From positions 1 through 19,066 of the forward strand of contig CAAEKQ010000164.1 in the NCBI GenBank assembly GCA_900756575.1: a stretch of DNA of 19,066 bases. Direction: 5' to 3'. Positions 8,285 through 14,944 of this stretch are shown in pieces (the first letter of the stretch is position 1; every line of letters starts with the position of its first letter). This DNA is from an uncultured Oscillospiraceae bacterium (lineage in GTDB: Bacteria; Bacillota; Clostridia; Oscillospirales; Oscillospiraceae). Made by a program: the position numbers and the translations under genes. The notes below the pieces were generated by a model, which did not search any database, was not told where the DNA came from, and saw only the letters and a program-made list of their open reading frames with translations.

Positions 8285-8553
8285 ATAAAAAAACGCCCTT
8301 ATCCCCACATAAGGGACAAGAGCTAACTCCTGCGGTACCACCCTAATTGATGCAATGCATCCGCTCTGCGCACAGTCATGCGCTCCGCTGCTGTAACGGG
8401 TCGGAACCCCCGTTGCCATCTACTAGGATTTCTGTCCGTTCAAGGCACCCTCACAGGTCCATTCACCTTCGGCTCCCCTGCTGTGATTGCACCACCCACA
8501 GCTCTCTTTGAGGTTCTGCCTGAGCTACTCTTCCTGCTCATCAGTTTTGATAT
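8285..8553 (-). promoter_or_regulatory. T-box leader, probable tryptophan specifier
   Basis: On the - strand the RNA has all T-box landmarks in order: the Stem I GA/loop-E motif GAAGAGTA, the AGAGAG and GGTGGTGCAA distal-loop motifs flanked by CTGTG/CACAG, the specifier region GTGAATGGACCTG, GAAC after Stem I, Stem III (AACGGG...CCCGTT, 8395-8414), the T-box core AGGGTGGTACCGC (8332-8344) and a terminator. The specifier is read as TGG (Trp) at 8459-8461: it lies in the 3' strand of the internal loop whose lower helix is CAGG/CCTG and is followed by a purine. Uncharged tRNA would pair there and with the TGGT bulge, stabilise the antiterminator and allow expression. This matches the known T-box control of trpXYZ importers in Firmicutes. 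Confidence 0.92.
8287..8315 (-). terminator. Regulated terminator of the T-box leader
   Basis: On the - strand CCCTTAT (complement of 8309-8315) and ATAAGGG (complement of 8296-8302) form a seven-base stem with a six-base loop, followed by CG and seven T residues. It overlaps the end of the T-box region, and the antiterminator pairing would prevent it from forming when uncharged tRNA is bound. Confidence 0.88.
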
Positions 8554-8559
8554 GCTCCG

Positions 8560-8588
8560 ATTATACTCCCGGGAGTTCATTTTGTCAA
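8560..8588 (-). promoter_or_regulatory. Consensus sigma-A promoter of the trpXYZ-like operon
   Basis: On the - strand TTGACA (8588-8583), a 17-base spacer and TATAAT (8565-8560): a perfect match to the housekeeping consensus with ideal spacing. Initiation near 8553 gives a leader of about 330 bases holding the T-box. Such a strong promoter fits control at the level of transcription termination rather than initiation. Confidence 0.92.
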
Positions 8589-8697
8589 CATGTTTTTTGA
8601 AAAAACTTTGATTCAGTAAATTGCTATAGTTTTTTGCCACAGGAGGTCCCTGTTTTCTGTTCAAAATGTATCGTTCCAGGCACATAAACACAACATC

Positions 8698-8734
8698 TTG
8701 ACCGGTTGCACACAATTTCTTCATATGTTATACT
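8698..8734 (+). promoter_or_regulatory. Promoter of the small membrane-protein gene
   Basis: Two overlapping readings are possible: TTGACC (8698-8703) with TCATAT (8721-8726), or TTGCAC (8706-8711) with TATACT (8729-8734), both with 17-base spacers. The second has the better -10 box, the first the better -35 box. It fires away from the T-box operon promoter, which lies about 110 bases away on the opposite strand. The bases between the two promoters (about 8589-8697) show no gene or clear repeat. Confidence 0.55.
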
Positions 8735-8771
8735 ATGGTTACGTAGAAATACGATGAAAAGAGGAAGAATT

Positions 8772-9215
8772 ATGAATCAGGAAGTGTCAAGCCCTGTACC
8801 AACCTGGTGTAAGGCAGTGATCGTTGTACTGCTGGCCCTGTGCATTGTGCTTATTTGTCAGGCTTACCGTGCCACCGCTACGGCAAATGATCTGGAGAAC
8901 ACCGTAACAGACATCTGCGCCGGTTCCATGCAGAATATTGAATTGGAGCTTCGCAGCAATAACCCCAACCTGAGCAAAAATCTCTATCAGTTCTATACCA
9001 TCACCCGGGTCTACCCCACCACCTCCTATGCCTCTCTGGCAGAGCATTTGATGGTGCTGGAGGATCCCGACAAGCTTTCGGCCCTGACCCCCGATGAGCG
9101 AACCTACATTGCCGACGGAATCCGCGCCTTTATGCGGGACGATCAAATCCCTCAACGTAGCAACTATTTGAGCGGTATTGGCAATATCTCTCTGGAGCTT
9201 CAGCATCTCTCCTAA
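8772..9215 (+). CDS. Small single-span membrane protein of unknown function
   Basis: A 147-residue protein I do not recognise. Start at ATG 8772, with GAGGAAG four bases upstream; earlier in-frame starts (8754, 8706) have no binding site. A short N-terminal cytosolic piece is followed by one strongly hydrophobic span (about residues 15-32, KAVIVVLLALCIVLICQAY). The remaining 110 residues would lie outside the cell and are mostly helical and polar: the segment TANDLENTVTDICAG, then SNNPNLSKNLYQFYTITRVYP, ending in LSGIGNISLELQHLS. No metal-binding cysteine cluster or enzyme motif is visible. It stands alone between its own promoter and terminator, so it is monocistronic. It could be an uncleaved secreted domain with a signal anchor. 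Confidence 0.72.
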   Translation: MNQEVSSPVPTWCKAVIVVLLALCIVLICQAYRATATANDLENTVTDICAGSMQNIELELRSNNPNLSKNLYQFYTITRVYPTTSYASLAEHLMVLEDPDKLSALTPDERTYIADGIRAFMRDDQIPQRSNYLSGIGNISLELQHLS

Positions 9216-9234
9216 GGCAATACCGCGCACAGAA

Positions 9235-9274
9235 AACCGGACACAAGGATTGTTCCCTGTGCCCGGTTCCTTTT
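9235..9274. terminator. Terminator between convergent genes
   Basis: AACCGGACACAAGG (9235-9248) pairs with CCCTGTGCCCGGTT (9255-9268) with a six-base loop and two internal mismatches, followed on the + strand by CCTTTT. Read on the - strand the same hairpin is followed by TTTTC, so it may also end the transhydroxylase-type operon, whose stop codon touches the T-run. Confidence 0.8.
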
Positions 9275-10070
9275 ATGCCTTGTCCATGGGAATGTCGCCC
9301 AGGTTCACGTCCTTTTCGGTAGAAAGTCCGTTCAAATGCAGAGTCTGAAATCCCGGCGCGGCGATGGTAAGATCATAAGTGCCCACCTTGAGGTTCTTAA
9401 ACCAGAAGTCGCCGTAGCTGTCGGTCTCCTGGGTCCAGGTGTTCTCGCCGTCGGTCAGCGTACAGGTGCCGCCGATGATGACCTCCTTCTCGATGGGGTC
9501 ATAAACGGTGGCCGCAATGAACTTTCCGGGGATGTTTTTATAATATACCTTCGCGCCAACGCCTTCGGTCAGGGGCTTTGCATCCTCCACCTCCGATTCG
9601 TCCACCCAACGCATGGCGTCGGTGGGACAGGCGTCTACGCACCGGGGCATTTTATCCCCGTGATCCAGCAGATGGGCGCAACCGGTGCATTTCTGGGCAA
9701 TGCCGGACTGCTGATTAAAATAGATCACATCATCGTAATAGCAGGCTTCCTTGCACTTCCCGCAGCCGGTGCATTTGTCGGGATCAATGAGCACCAGACC
9801 GTCCGGTCGGCGATAAATGGCATTCTCGGGACATACGTCCATGCAGGGTGCCTTCTCGCAGTGGTTACACATCCCGGCAATGTAGTGAATCTTCACCTTG
9901 GGGATGGTGCCGCACACATGCTCATGCACCTTGCACCAGAACTGTCCGGTCATGTCCTGGGGGGCTGCATAGGGCCGCCAGTCGTTGCCGCAGTTCTCGT
10001 CCTTACAGGCCAGCTGGCAGTTAAAGCAGCCGGAGCACCGGGCCACATCGATCAAAAATACCTTTCCCAT
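9273..10070 (-). CDS. [4Fe-4S] small subunit, transhydroxylase type
   Basis: A 265-residue electron-transfer subunit of a molybdopterin enzyme. Four groups of four cysteines: C12/15/18/22, C68/71/76/80, C100/103/106/110 and C128/131/144/148, the DmsB/NrfC pattern able to hold up to four [4Fe-4S] clusters. After the ferredoxin part, residues from about 180 to 265 form a beta-rich domain (FIAATVYDP, GTCTLTDGENTW, DSYGDFWFKNLKVGTYDL) like the C-terminal domain of the pyrogallol transhydroxylase small subunit, related to carboxypeptidase regulatory/Cna-B folds. No signal peptide, so cytosolic. Start at ATG 10070 with GGAGG seven bases upstream; it overlaps the stop of the large subunit by one base (TGATG), giving tight coupling. 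The best-studied relative is reported to carry three clusters, so the full cysteine set here is worth noting. Confidence 0.88.
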   Translation of the reverse strand: MGKVFLIDVARCSGCFNCQLACKDENCGNDWRPYAAPQDMTGQFWCKVHEHVCGTIPKVKIHYIAGMCNHCEKAPCMDVCPENAIYRRPDGLVLIDPDKCTGCGKCKEACYYDDVIYFNQQSGIAQKCTGCAHLLDHGDKMPRCVDACPTDAMRWVDESEVEDAKPLTEGVGAKVYYKNIPGKFIAATVYDPIEKEVIIGGTCTLTDGENTWTQETDSYGDFWFKNLKVGTYDLTIAAPGFQTLHLNGLSTEKDVNLGDIPMDKA

Positions 10071-12808
10071 CACTCTGCCTCCTTTTCATCCACCAGCCAA
10101 CCGGCCAGGCATACGCCCGCATCCGGGTCGATTTTCCGGGCAAAGGCCTCGGGATAATCCCGCTTCCACTGCTCCATTTCCTCATCCGTCACCTTCTCCA
10201 CCTGGGCCAGGAAGCCGGAGACGGCCATACCAGTGGCGTTTTTCGAGGTGGTGGAGGTGGGGGTGATGGTGTTGATCGCGCCGCCGCGATCCAGATAGCC
10301 CGGGATAATGGGATCCAGGCGGGAGCCATGATCCACGTAGCAGACGCTGGGCATCACGCGCTCGGTGACATATGCGCCACAGAGCACCACGCCACGCTCG
10401 TTATAGACCTTGACAATATCGCCGTGCTTGATCCCGCGCTTTTCCGCTTCGCTGGTATGGATCCAGCAGGGCTCATACTGATAGCCATCCTTGCCCCGAA
10501 TCTTCATGGTCTCCACTTCCCGGTTCCAGATGATGTCGTCACACTGGGCATGCATCCGCCAGCGGCCGTGGTTGGACATACACAGCAGCGGATATTTCTC
10601 CGCCCGGGTGCTGGACAGCCGCTCGTCGTGGCATTCGCTCTTTTCCACCCAATGGGGCACGGGCATCCGCTCAGGGTCATCGGGGGTGTACTTGGCAATT
10701 TCCGTCGAATAGTATTCCAGCTTGCCTGTGGGGGTGGACAAGGGGTTATTCTCCGGATCCTTATAGAAATTGTAGAGGCCCGCGGGGATCTGATCCAGCT
10801 CCTCCTGCTCCTTACAGGGCACCACAAAGATCTTGCGCTTCTGGAATTCCTCCCAGGTCATATAATCCTCACAGCCGGTGGCCTTGTAGAAGAAGCGAAC
10901 CCGTTCTTCCTCGCTCATGTGGTCGGTGTAGGCATCGTAATATTCCGGTCCCAGCTTTTCTGCCACCTTTGCGCACACATCAAAGTCGGAAAGGCTCTCC
11001 CCCACCGGCGGGCAACAGGGATGCTCCAGATAGATGGAGGTAAACGCGCCGGAGGACATATCGTTGCCCAAATCGTTCATCTCATGCTTCGTGACCACTG
11101 GGAAGATGATATCCGCGAAGTAGCAGTCGTTTTCCAGCCAGGGATGCTGCGCCACGATGCACTCAATGGAGGGATCCTGATAGGCCCGCATGGTGAGGTT
11201 GCCGTCGTTCCAGCAAGTCACCTGGCATGGTGCGTCCGTCCAGATCATGTGAACCCGGCTCATGCCGTCCCGGGGATATTTCATCTCCTCGAACTGGTAC
11301 TGCTGGGTGGGCTTTCGATAGTTATTGGCGTCGGGCTGCTGGGAGGATGAGAAGCACTGGAGGCCCCGCCATTCTGCATGGCCCTCGATAATCGCCTTAT
11401 GAATGCAGCATCGGGGAATGAACTGCTTGGGTGCCGGCAGCTGGGTAAAGAGCTTAATAAGCTCCGGGGCCCGCTGCTTCTGGGCGTCGGTGAGCACATA
11501 GCGGCCCATGTTGATGCTGGGGTCAACGTCGCCGTCCACCGGGCGAAGCGGGTCGCCGATGACCGTGATCTTCGGCACGAATTTACCCTGGAAGGGAACG
11601 GGATAATCCCGGTTCCAAAGGCTCCATTCAATCATTTTCGCCTGATGCACGCCGGGCTTGCCAACCCCGCGCATTCCCAGTAGCATGACCTCCAGACGGG
11701 CAGGCTCCGAGGAATAAGGCCCGCGGATATAGCAGCCGCCGTTGCCGTGGATGATGGAGGCGGTCTTCTTGGCCCAATCCCGAGCCAGAGCTTTAATCGT
11801 CCATTCCTTCACGCCGCACTTTTCACTGGCCCAGGCGGGTGTTTTGGGTACGCCGTCCTCCTTGCCCAGCACATAATCCTCGAATTTATCGAAGCCATAG
11901 GCGTGCTTCGCAATGTATTCCTTGTCGTAGGTGCCCTCGGTAATCCAGATATACGCAATGGCCAGCTGCAAGGCTGCGTCGGTATTGGGCAGAATGGGAA
12001 TCCACTTATCCGCATGAACCGCCGCGCCATAGTTCAGGTCGGGACAGACATAGACGCTTTTCAGGCCGATCTCCGACAGCCAGTAGCACAGCCGGGAGGG
12101 CATATGGCTGACCACGCCCAGGGGCGTTGTTTCGGGATCGCAGCCCCAGAACAGCAACAGCTCCGCATGCTTGGCAATGTCGGGATAGAGGTTGGCCTGC
12201 GGCGCCATTTCGCCAACAGGCTCACAGCCCCAGACATATTTTGCACCCCAGAACCACCCCTCCCAGGAGTCCATATTCCGCATCTGGAGGGTATAGCCGC
12301 CCATCAGGCTGAGAAGTCGGTTGGGACAGCCGTGGCTGGGGGCAACATTCTTGCCCTCGCCGTGCATATCCGCCTGACACAGCACTGCCTCGGGGCCGTA
12401 TTTTTCCTTCTGGCGCTTCAGCTCCTTGGCAACGATCTCCGCCGCCTCGTCCCAGGAAATGCGGACGTATTTGCTCTTGCCGCGGGTTTCGGGGTGACGG
12501 TCGCCGTCGGGATCCCAGTCCACCCGCTTCAGGGGGTATTTCACCCGGTTTGGGGAATACACCCGGGCCTTATAGCCCAAACCGAAGGGCGTAATGGTCA
12601 CCCGATCCGGCGCAGAAAACGTGCTGCCCCGGGCTTCAATTTTCCAGGGGTTGCAGTATTTGTCCGTATACTCTTTATCGTAGTGATAAGGACGAATCCG
12701 CGTGATCTTGCCATCATTGGAGTCCACCAGACAGGGGCCGCCGCTTTCCGGGCCCATAAGGCTGAAGCTGATGATGTTCTGATCCTCGGGAATGAATTTA
12801 TTTTTCAT
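10070..12808 (-). CDS. Molybdopterin catalytic subunit, pyrogallol transhydroxylase type
   Basis: A 912-residue enzyme of the DMSO-reductase superfamily, close to pyrogallol:phloroglucinol transhydroxylase of Pelobacter acidigallici. Family blocks: NPWKIEARGSTF (about 53-64), RISWDEAAEIV, NMDSWEGWFWG (178-188), TYDKEYIAKHAYGF (293-306), TGKLEYYSTEI and YLDRGGAINTITPT near the end. By hand alignment from memory, His149, Asp180 and Ser181 match the reported active-site His144, Asp174 and the Mo ligand Ser175. The N-terminus has no cysteine motif, so no [4Fe-4S] cluster, as in that enzyme and unlike formate dehydrogenases. No Tat signal, so cytosolic. AGGAG lies 12 bases before ATG 12808. The small subunit follows with a one-base overlap. 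Probable reaction: anaerobic hydroxyl transfer or hydroxylation on a phenol such as pyrogallol or resorcinol. Substrate unproven; catechol dehydroxylases are more distant relatives. Confidence 0.85.
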   Translation of the reverse strand: MKNKFIPEDQNIISFSLMGPESGGPCLVDSNDGKITRIRPYHYDKEYTDKYCNPWKIEARGSTFSAPDRVTITPFGLGYKARVYSPNRVKYPLKRVDWDPDGDRHPETRGKSKYVRISWDEAAEIVAKELKRQKEKYGPEAVLCQADMHGEGKNVAPSHGCPNRLLSLMGGYTLQMRNMDSWEGWFWGAKYVWGCEPVGEMAPQANLYPDIAKHAELLLFWGCDPETTPLGVVSHMPSRLCYWLSEIGLKSVYVCPDLNYGAAVHADKWIPILPNTDAALQLAIAYIWITEGTYDKEYIAKHAYGFDKFEDYVLGKEDGVPKTPAWASEKCGVKEWTIKALARDWAKKTASIIHGNGGCYIRGPYSSEPARLEVMLLGMRGVGKPGVHQAKMIEWSLWNRDYPVPFQGKFVPKITVIGDPLRPVDGDVDPSINMGRYVLTDAQKQRAPELIKLFTQLPAPKQFIPRCCIHKAIIEGHAEWRGLQCFSSSQQPDANNYRKPTQQYQFEEMKYPRDGMSRVHMIWTDAPCQVTCWNDGNLTMRAYQDPSIECIVAQHPWLENDCYFADIIFPVVTKHEMNDLGNDMSSGAFTSIYLEHPCCPPVGESLSDFDVCAKVAEKLGPEYYDAYTDHMSEEERVRFFYKATGCEDYMTWEEFQKRKIFVVPCKEQEELDQIPAGLYNFYKDPENNPLSTPTGKLEYYSTEIAKYTPDDPERMPVPHWVEKSECHDERLSSTRAEKYPLLCMSNHGRWRMHAQCDDIIWNREVETMKIRGKDGYQYEPCWIHTSEAEKRGIKHGDIVKVYNERGVVLCGAYVTERVMPSVCYVDHGSRLDPIIPGYLDRGGAINTITPTSTTSKNATGMAVSGFLAQVEKVTDEEMEQWKRDYPEAFARKIDPDAGVCLAGWLVDEKEAE

Positions 12809-12840
12809 CGTCAGGAATTGCTCCTTCCCTGTTATTCGTT

Positions 12841-12889
12841 CAGATTGTCTAAATTGTTATTCTTTTACGAGTCCATTATATACAATCTG
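12841..12889. repeat. Inverted repeat flanking the -10 box, candidate operator
   Basis: CAGATTGT at 12841-12848 and its exact complement ACAATCTG at 12882-12889 lie 41 bases apart (start to start), about four helical turns, on either side of the -10 box and transcription start of the transhydroxylase-type operon. The promoter-proximal arm lies in the -35/-10 spacer, so this is not simply an RNA hairpin. A regulator binding both arms is possible. Confidence 0.4.
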
Positions 12890-12903
12890 CGACATAATAT
12901 CAA
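12875..12903 (-). promoter_or_regulatory. Promoter of the transhydroxylase-type operon
   Basis: On the - strand TTGATA (12903-12898), a 17-base spacer and TATAAT (12880-12875), five and six matches to consensus. Transcription would start near 12868, leaving a leader of about 60 bases. The promoter begins just after the terminator of the upstream gene. Confidence 0.8.
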
Positions 12904-12909
12904 ACACAG

Positions 12910-12952
12910 AAAAAGAGAAACGGTTACAACTTATTCGCGTAGCCGTTTCTCT
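12910..12952 (-). terminator. Terminator of the zinc-ribbon/Big2 gene
   Basis: AGAGAAACGGTTAC (12914-12927) pairs with GTAGCCGTTTCTCT (12939-12952), a 14-base stem with one G-U pair and an 11-base loop. On the - strand it is followed by TTTTTC. It ends the gene whose stop lies at 12978. Confidence 0.88.
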
Positions 12953-12977
12953 CAATACAACAATTTGATATATTCCG

Positions 12978-14702
12978 TTAGCCGGAGATATTGACACGCA
13001 CCACGCACTCAAAGTCGTCGCCGCCAACGGAGGTGGTGATCTTGCAGGTGCCGTTGGCCACTGCGGTGACCACGCCCTTGGAATCAACGGTGGCAATCTT
13101 GGTGTCGCTGGACTTCCAGGTGAAGGCCGGAACCTCGTTGCCTACCACGGATTTCAGGGTCAGCTGGAAATATTCGCCCTTCCGGGTCAGGGTTACGTCC
13201 TCGTAGTTGATAACATACTCGGACTCGCTGCTGTTAACGCCCTTATTGCCCGTAACATTGACGCAGCGGACGATGCAAGAGGCGGTATACTCGGCAATGG
13301 ATGCGGTAATGACTGCGGTGCCGTCTGCCACTGCGGTAACCACGCCCTTATCGCTAACCGTTGCAACGGACTCGTCGGAGCTCTCCCAAACGGTGTTCTT
13401 AATCTGATCTGCCGTCAGGTCATAGTCGATGGCCAGCTCCAGGGTCTGCCCCTCATGGTTCATGGTGACGTCCTCATAGTTCATATCGAGGACGGTGCTG
13501 GGCACGGTAAAGTCGCAGGTGACGTATACGGTGATAGAAGCATCGCCGCAGGTGCCGGTTACGGTACAGGTACCGCCGCGACGGGCTGTAATTACGCCGT
13601 AGCTGCTAACCGTTGCAATGGTCTCGTCAGAGCTCTCCCACTTAATGCTGTTCTTGGCATCGGAGGGATCAATGACATAAACAACCTCCGTAGTTTCGCC
13701 GCGGGAATAAAGGGTGATATACTCCGCACCGGTGACCTTGAATTTGGAAACCTCAATATTGCTGGAGACATCTACCGGGGTATTCTCATCCACAGCAGAA
13801 CCGCCGGGGAATACAGTGCTTTCTTCTGTGGTGCTGTCAACGGCAGGCACTTCAGGCGTAGGCTCGGGGGTTGCAGAGGGCGCTTCCGATACCACCTGAG
13901 GTGTGGTCGTGCCCAGCAGCTCGTCATCGCTCATGGTCTCAAAGAAGCCAAGCTTATAGAGCATACCAAATGCCGCACCGACAATCACCAGCAGCACCAC
14001 AATCAGACCGATCACGATGCCCAAAAGGGTCTTGCTGTTGTCTTTTTTCTTTTTCTTCTTCTTTTTCTTCGCGTTCGTGGGATAGCTGGAGGAGGTTTTC
14101 GGTCTCTGAGGCTCCTGAGGACGCTTTTTCTTAGGCGGGGAATTCTTACTGCCGCTTGCCGGACGCTTTGCAGGCTGGCCCTGAGGCTTTTTGCCGCTGC
14201 CGGAGCCGGACTTACTGGGTTTGGGTGCATCGGAATGCTTCGCAGGCTCCGCTACCGGCGGGATGATGGTCGGAATGACCGGATCCTCTGCGGATTCCTC
14301 GGGGATTTCCTCTGGTTCTTCGATTTCTTCTGCGGTCTCCTCCACCGGGGGCTCCACACTCAGAGTTGCCGGTGCAGATTCGTTCAGCTGCTTCATCGCA
14401 GCTTCAATGGCGGCATTCAGGCTCTGACTGTCGGTATCCTCCGCCTTTTTTTCGGCCTTTTTCTCGGCCTCTTTTACCTCATCCAGATGAAACAGGATGG
14501 TTTCATCATCGGTTACCGGTGTTGCCGGCGTTAACGGCTTTTTTGTGGGCTTTTCAGGCTCCGATACGCCCAGATCTGCAAAGGCCTTGCTGAGATCATT
14601 CATCACAGCGGCAATGGCAGAATCGTCTTCTCTGCCACAGTTGGGACAAACGTCTACCCCATCTGGGATCATGTTCCCGCACTTTTCGCATATCTTACTC
14701 AT
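12978..14702 (-). CDS. Zinc-ribbon, single-span membrane protein with three Big2 domains
   Basis: A 574-residue protein. An N-terminal zinc ribbon (Cys5, Cys8, Cys19, Cys22: CEKCGN and CPNCGR) is followed by a low-complexity acidic and Pro/Lys-rich cytosolic region (about 45-223) ending in nine consecutive lysines, a transmembrane span (about 226-252), a Ser/Thr/Pro-rich stalk, and three bacterial Ig-like (Big2) domains (about 317-403, 404-485, 490-573), each with the hallmark WESSDE/WKSSDT, IATV and GVxTA. The Big2 copies are similar enough to share a 21-base near-repeat in DNA (13059-13079 and 13329-13349, one difference). Start at ATG 14702 with GGAGGA upstream. It is divergent from a kinase gene with the same overall design (cytosolic head, one span, extracellular Ig-like repeats). 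Function unknown; a cell-wall-facing sensor or structural role is likely. Confidence 0.82.
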   Translation of the reverse strand: MSKICEKCGNMIPDGVDVCPNCGREDDSAIAAVMNDLSKAFADLGVSEPEKPTKKPLTPATPVTDDETILFHLDEVKEAEKKAEKKAEDTDSQSLNAAIEAAMKQLNESAPATLSVEPPVEETAEEIEEPEEIPEESAEDPVIPTIIPPVAEPAKHSDAPKPSKSGSGSGKKPQGQPAKRPASGSKNSPPKKKRPQEPQRPKTSSSYPTNAKKKKKKKKKDNSKTLLGIVIGLIVVLLVIVGAAFGMLYKLGFFETMSDDELLGTTTPQVVSEAPSATPEPTPEVPAVDSTTEESTVFPGGSAVDENTPVDVSSNIEVSKFKVTGAEYITLYSRGETTEVVYVIDPSDAKNSIKWESSDETIATVSSYGVITARRGGTCTVTGTCGDASITVYVTCDFTVPSTVLDMNYEDVTMNHEGQTLELAIDYDLTADQIKNTVWESSDESVATVSDKGVVTAVADGTAVITASIAEYTASCIVRCVNVTGNKGVNSSESEYVINYEDVTLTRKGEYFQLTLKSVVGNEVPAFTWKSSDTKIATVDSKGVVTAVANGTCKITTSVGGDDFECVVRVNISG

Positions 14703-14791
14703 AGTGGGTCCTCCAACTTCATACGTTCAAAATTCTATGTACAAGCCGGCAAACGTCCATTTTTGCCGCCGACATGGATGTACTGCTTAAC

Positions 14792-14820
14792 ATGATACCA
14801 CAGATTTCTCAAAATTCCAA
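14792..14820 (-). promoter_or_regulatory. Promoter of the zinc-ribbon/Big2 gene
   Basis: On the - strand TTGGAA (14820-14815), a 17-base spacer and TATCAT (14797-14792), with four and five matches to consensus. It leaves a leader of about 80 bases before the ATG. Confidence 0.6.
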
Positions 14821-14840
14821 CAGTTTATGTGCCCGGGCTG

Positions 14841-14869
14841 TTGCTTTTTTCTCCGAAATAACGTAAAAT
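14841..14869 (+). promoter_or_regulatory. Promoter of the kinase gene
   Basis: TTGCTT (14841-14846), a 17-base spacer and TAAAAT (14864-14869). The five-base inverted pair CTCCG (14851-14855)/CGGAG (14874-14878) brackets the -10 box, and GTATG-CAGT-CATAC (14880-14893) lies near the start of the transcript. The -35 boxes of this and the divergent promoter are only about 20 bases apart, so the two genes could be co-regulated. Confidence 0.6.
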
Positions 14870-14944
14870 AAAACGGAGTGTATGCAGTCATACGGACTCT
14901 GCACCTATTCGAAGAAATCAATTTCCCCTATGGGAGGTATTACA

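Noticed and set aside
8222..8724. Coding frames over the T-box region, including an upstream extension of the binding-protein gene to 8419 and a 94-codon frame at 8440-8724.
   Set aside because: The segment is explained by the T-box RNA and promoter; the true start with AGGAGG and a lipoprotein signal peptide is at 8221.
10070..12808. The lack of an N-terminal cysteine motif in the large molybdopterin subunit as a sign of truncation.
   Set aside because: The transhydroxylase family lacks this cluster normally; the N-terminus here aligns with the family from the start.
11747..12994. A long open frame on the + strand opposite the large molybdopterin subunit (415 codons), and similar ones at 10328-11350 and 9336-10157.
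   Set aside because: They are antisense shadows of GC-rich genes with strong family matches on the - strand; they have low-complexity Gly/Ala/His-rich translations and no binding sites.
14040..14066. A possible programmed -1 frameshift at the AAAAAAG heptamer in the lysine run.
   Set aside because: The reading frame is AAA AAA GAC, so the heptamer is not in the slippery A-AAA-AAG phase, and the downstream zero frame codes an intact span and Big2 domains.
13455..14534. A 359-codon open frame on the + strand opposite the zinc-ribbon/Big2 gene.
   Set aside because: It is the complement of the low-complexity linker and Big2 repeats, has a Leu/Phe/Arg-rich artefact translation, and the - strand gene has a zinc ribbon, a span and three recognisable domains.
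14882..14944. The ATG at 14882 or 14930 as start of the kinase.
   Set aside because: Neither has a ribosome binding site; GGGAGG at 14932-14937 is ideally spaced for TTG 14945, and 14882 falls near the predicted transcription start.
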